Shown here: in pieces, positions 5,992 through 6,410 of the stretch
How positions within the stretch are numbered: position 1 is the first letter of the stretch
How the letters are laid out: every line of letters begins with the position of its first letter
Source of the DNA: Firmicutes bacterium CAG:170
Lineage (GTDB): Bacteria; Bacillota; Clostridia; Oscillospirales; Oscillospiraceae
Assembly: GCA_000436735.1 (NCBI GenBank)
Contig: FR887189.1
Location: 8,088 to 14,497, forward strand
Direction of reading: 5' to 3'
DNA length: 6,410 nucleotides
Translations under genes and position numbers: made by a program
Notes under the pieces: model-generated
What the model was told of the DNA's origin: nothing
What the model saw: the letters and a program-made list of their open reading frames with translations, nothing else
The model's database searches: none

Positions 5992-6410
5992 CTATAATTT
6001 TTCTACAAGGATACCCAATGCGGAGAAACGGGCCGCAAGCTGCTCCAAACGCTCCGCGGACGGAGGCGTGAAGCGGACGGCGTTCATCCGGAGACCGGCA
6101 TATTTTCCTGCGCCGAGCGTGTGGTAGGGCAGAAAGCGCAGCGCGGCGGGCGGATACCGGTGCAGAAGCGCCTCCAGCATGGCCCAGTTTTGCGCGGTAT
6201 CGTTGACTTCTTCCATCACGGGTACGCGCACATGCACGGTTTTGCCGCTCTGGATCAGGTGTACATAGTTGGCAAGGATCTGCCCGTTCCCGCAGCCGGT
6301 ATACTGCCGGTGCAGCGCGTCGTCCATGAGCTTGAGATCGTACAGGAACAGGTCCGTCAGAGGCTCCACGGCGGACAGGGCCTCGGCGCCCGCACAGCCG
6401 CTGGTATCTA
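5992..6410 (-). CDS. Glycyl-radical enzyme activating protein, C-terminal part (runs off right edge)
   Basis: The 138 visible residues match the C-terminal half of a radical-SAM activase. In-frame codons upstream of the GTG at 6369 read DTSGCAGAEALSAVEP to the window edge, so the gene continues past 6410 and that GTG is not the start. Recognisable blocks are DTSGCAG (visible residues 1-7), DLFLYDLKLMD (a SAM- and fold-associated strand, compare FLFDLKHMD in relatives), TGCGNGQILAN, VHVRVPVMEEVND and LRFLPYHTLGAGKY. The TAG stop is at 5992-5994. The catalytic CxxxCxxC and any ferredoxin insert lie outside the window, so I cannot tell whether it is PFL-type or of the inserted type. It belongs to an upstream transcription unit, since a promoter follows it. 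Confidence 0.93.
   Translation of the reverse strand, partial: DTSGCAGAEALSAVEPLTDLFLYDLKLMDDALHRQYTGCGNGQILANYVHLIQSGKTVHVRVPVMEEVNDTAQNWAMLEALLHRYPPAALRFLPYHTLGAGKYAGLRMNAVRFTPPSAERLEQLAARFSALGILVEKL

Noticed and set aside
5993..5998. Plus-strand TATAAT that could be a -10 box
   Set aside because: It overlaps the activase stop, has no good -35 at 17 bases, and no plus-strand gene follows.
5992..6369. Complete small protein starting at the GTG at 6369
   Set aside because: Family sequence (DTSGCAG onward) continues in frame upstream to the window edge, so this is a truncated view of a longer activase.

Overview
The window looks like chromosome from an anaerobic, fairly GC-rich Gram-positive bacterium, most likely a gut Clostridia/Oscillospiraceae-type Firmicute. 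Supporting signs are strong AGGAGG-type ribosome binding sites, an AT-rich intergenic region with a perfect TTGACA-17-TATAAT promoter, a lipoprotein-anchored sugar-binding protein, and parts of two glycyl-radical-enzyme activases, which are radical-SAM proteins used by anaerobes. The taxonomic guess is inference; no rRNA or marker gene is present.

Every real gene is on the minus strand, so the region reads from right to left. At the right edge (5992-6410) is the C-terminal part of one activase. A 249-base AT-rich spacer follows (5743-5991), carrying a weak hairpin and the consensus promoter. From that promoter runs a tightly packed apparent operon: an L-fucose/L-arabinose-isomerase-family protein (4363-5742), a sugar-binding lipoprotein (3190-4311), a double-domain sugar ABC ATPase (1528-3045), the membrane permease (341-1522), and the N-terminal part of a second activase (1-331), which runs off the left edge.

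The binding protein, ATPase and permease form one CUT2-class importer that most resembles the ChvE-MmsAB (GguAB) and XylFGH systems. The likely scheme is import of a monosaccharide or related polyol, isomerisation by the fucose-isomerase-like protein, and a later glycyl-radical step whose enzyme must lie outside the window. The left activase carries the extra two-cluster ferredoxin insert that pyruvate formate-lyase activase lacks. This points to a non-PFL partner such as a diol dehydratase or another C-C, C-N or C-S lyase. The substrate cannot be read from the window. The binding protein departs from its relatives at a pocket position, and the isomerase-like protein is not a standard FucI, so an uncharacterised pathway is possible.

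Regulatory structure is visible in the gaps. The binding-protein cistron is bracketed by two perfect hairpins, a 7-bp stem before it and a 13-bp stem after it. The ATPase leader holds a further hairpin and a possible anti-Shine-Dalgarno pairing. No transcription-factor gene, mobile element, tRNA, rRNA or CRISPR array was seen. Apart from the 249-base spacer, the only gene gaps are 144, 51, 9 and 5 bases.
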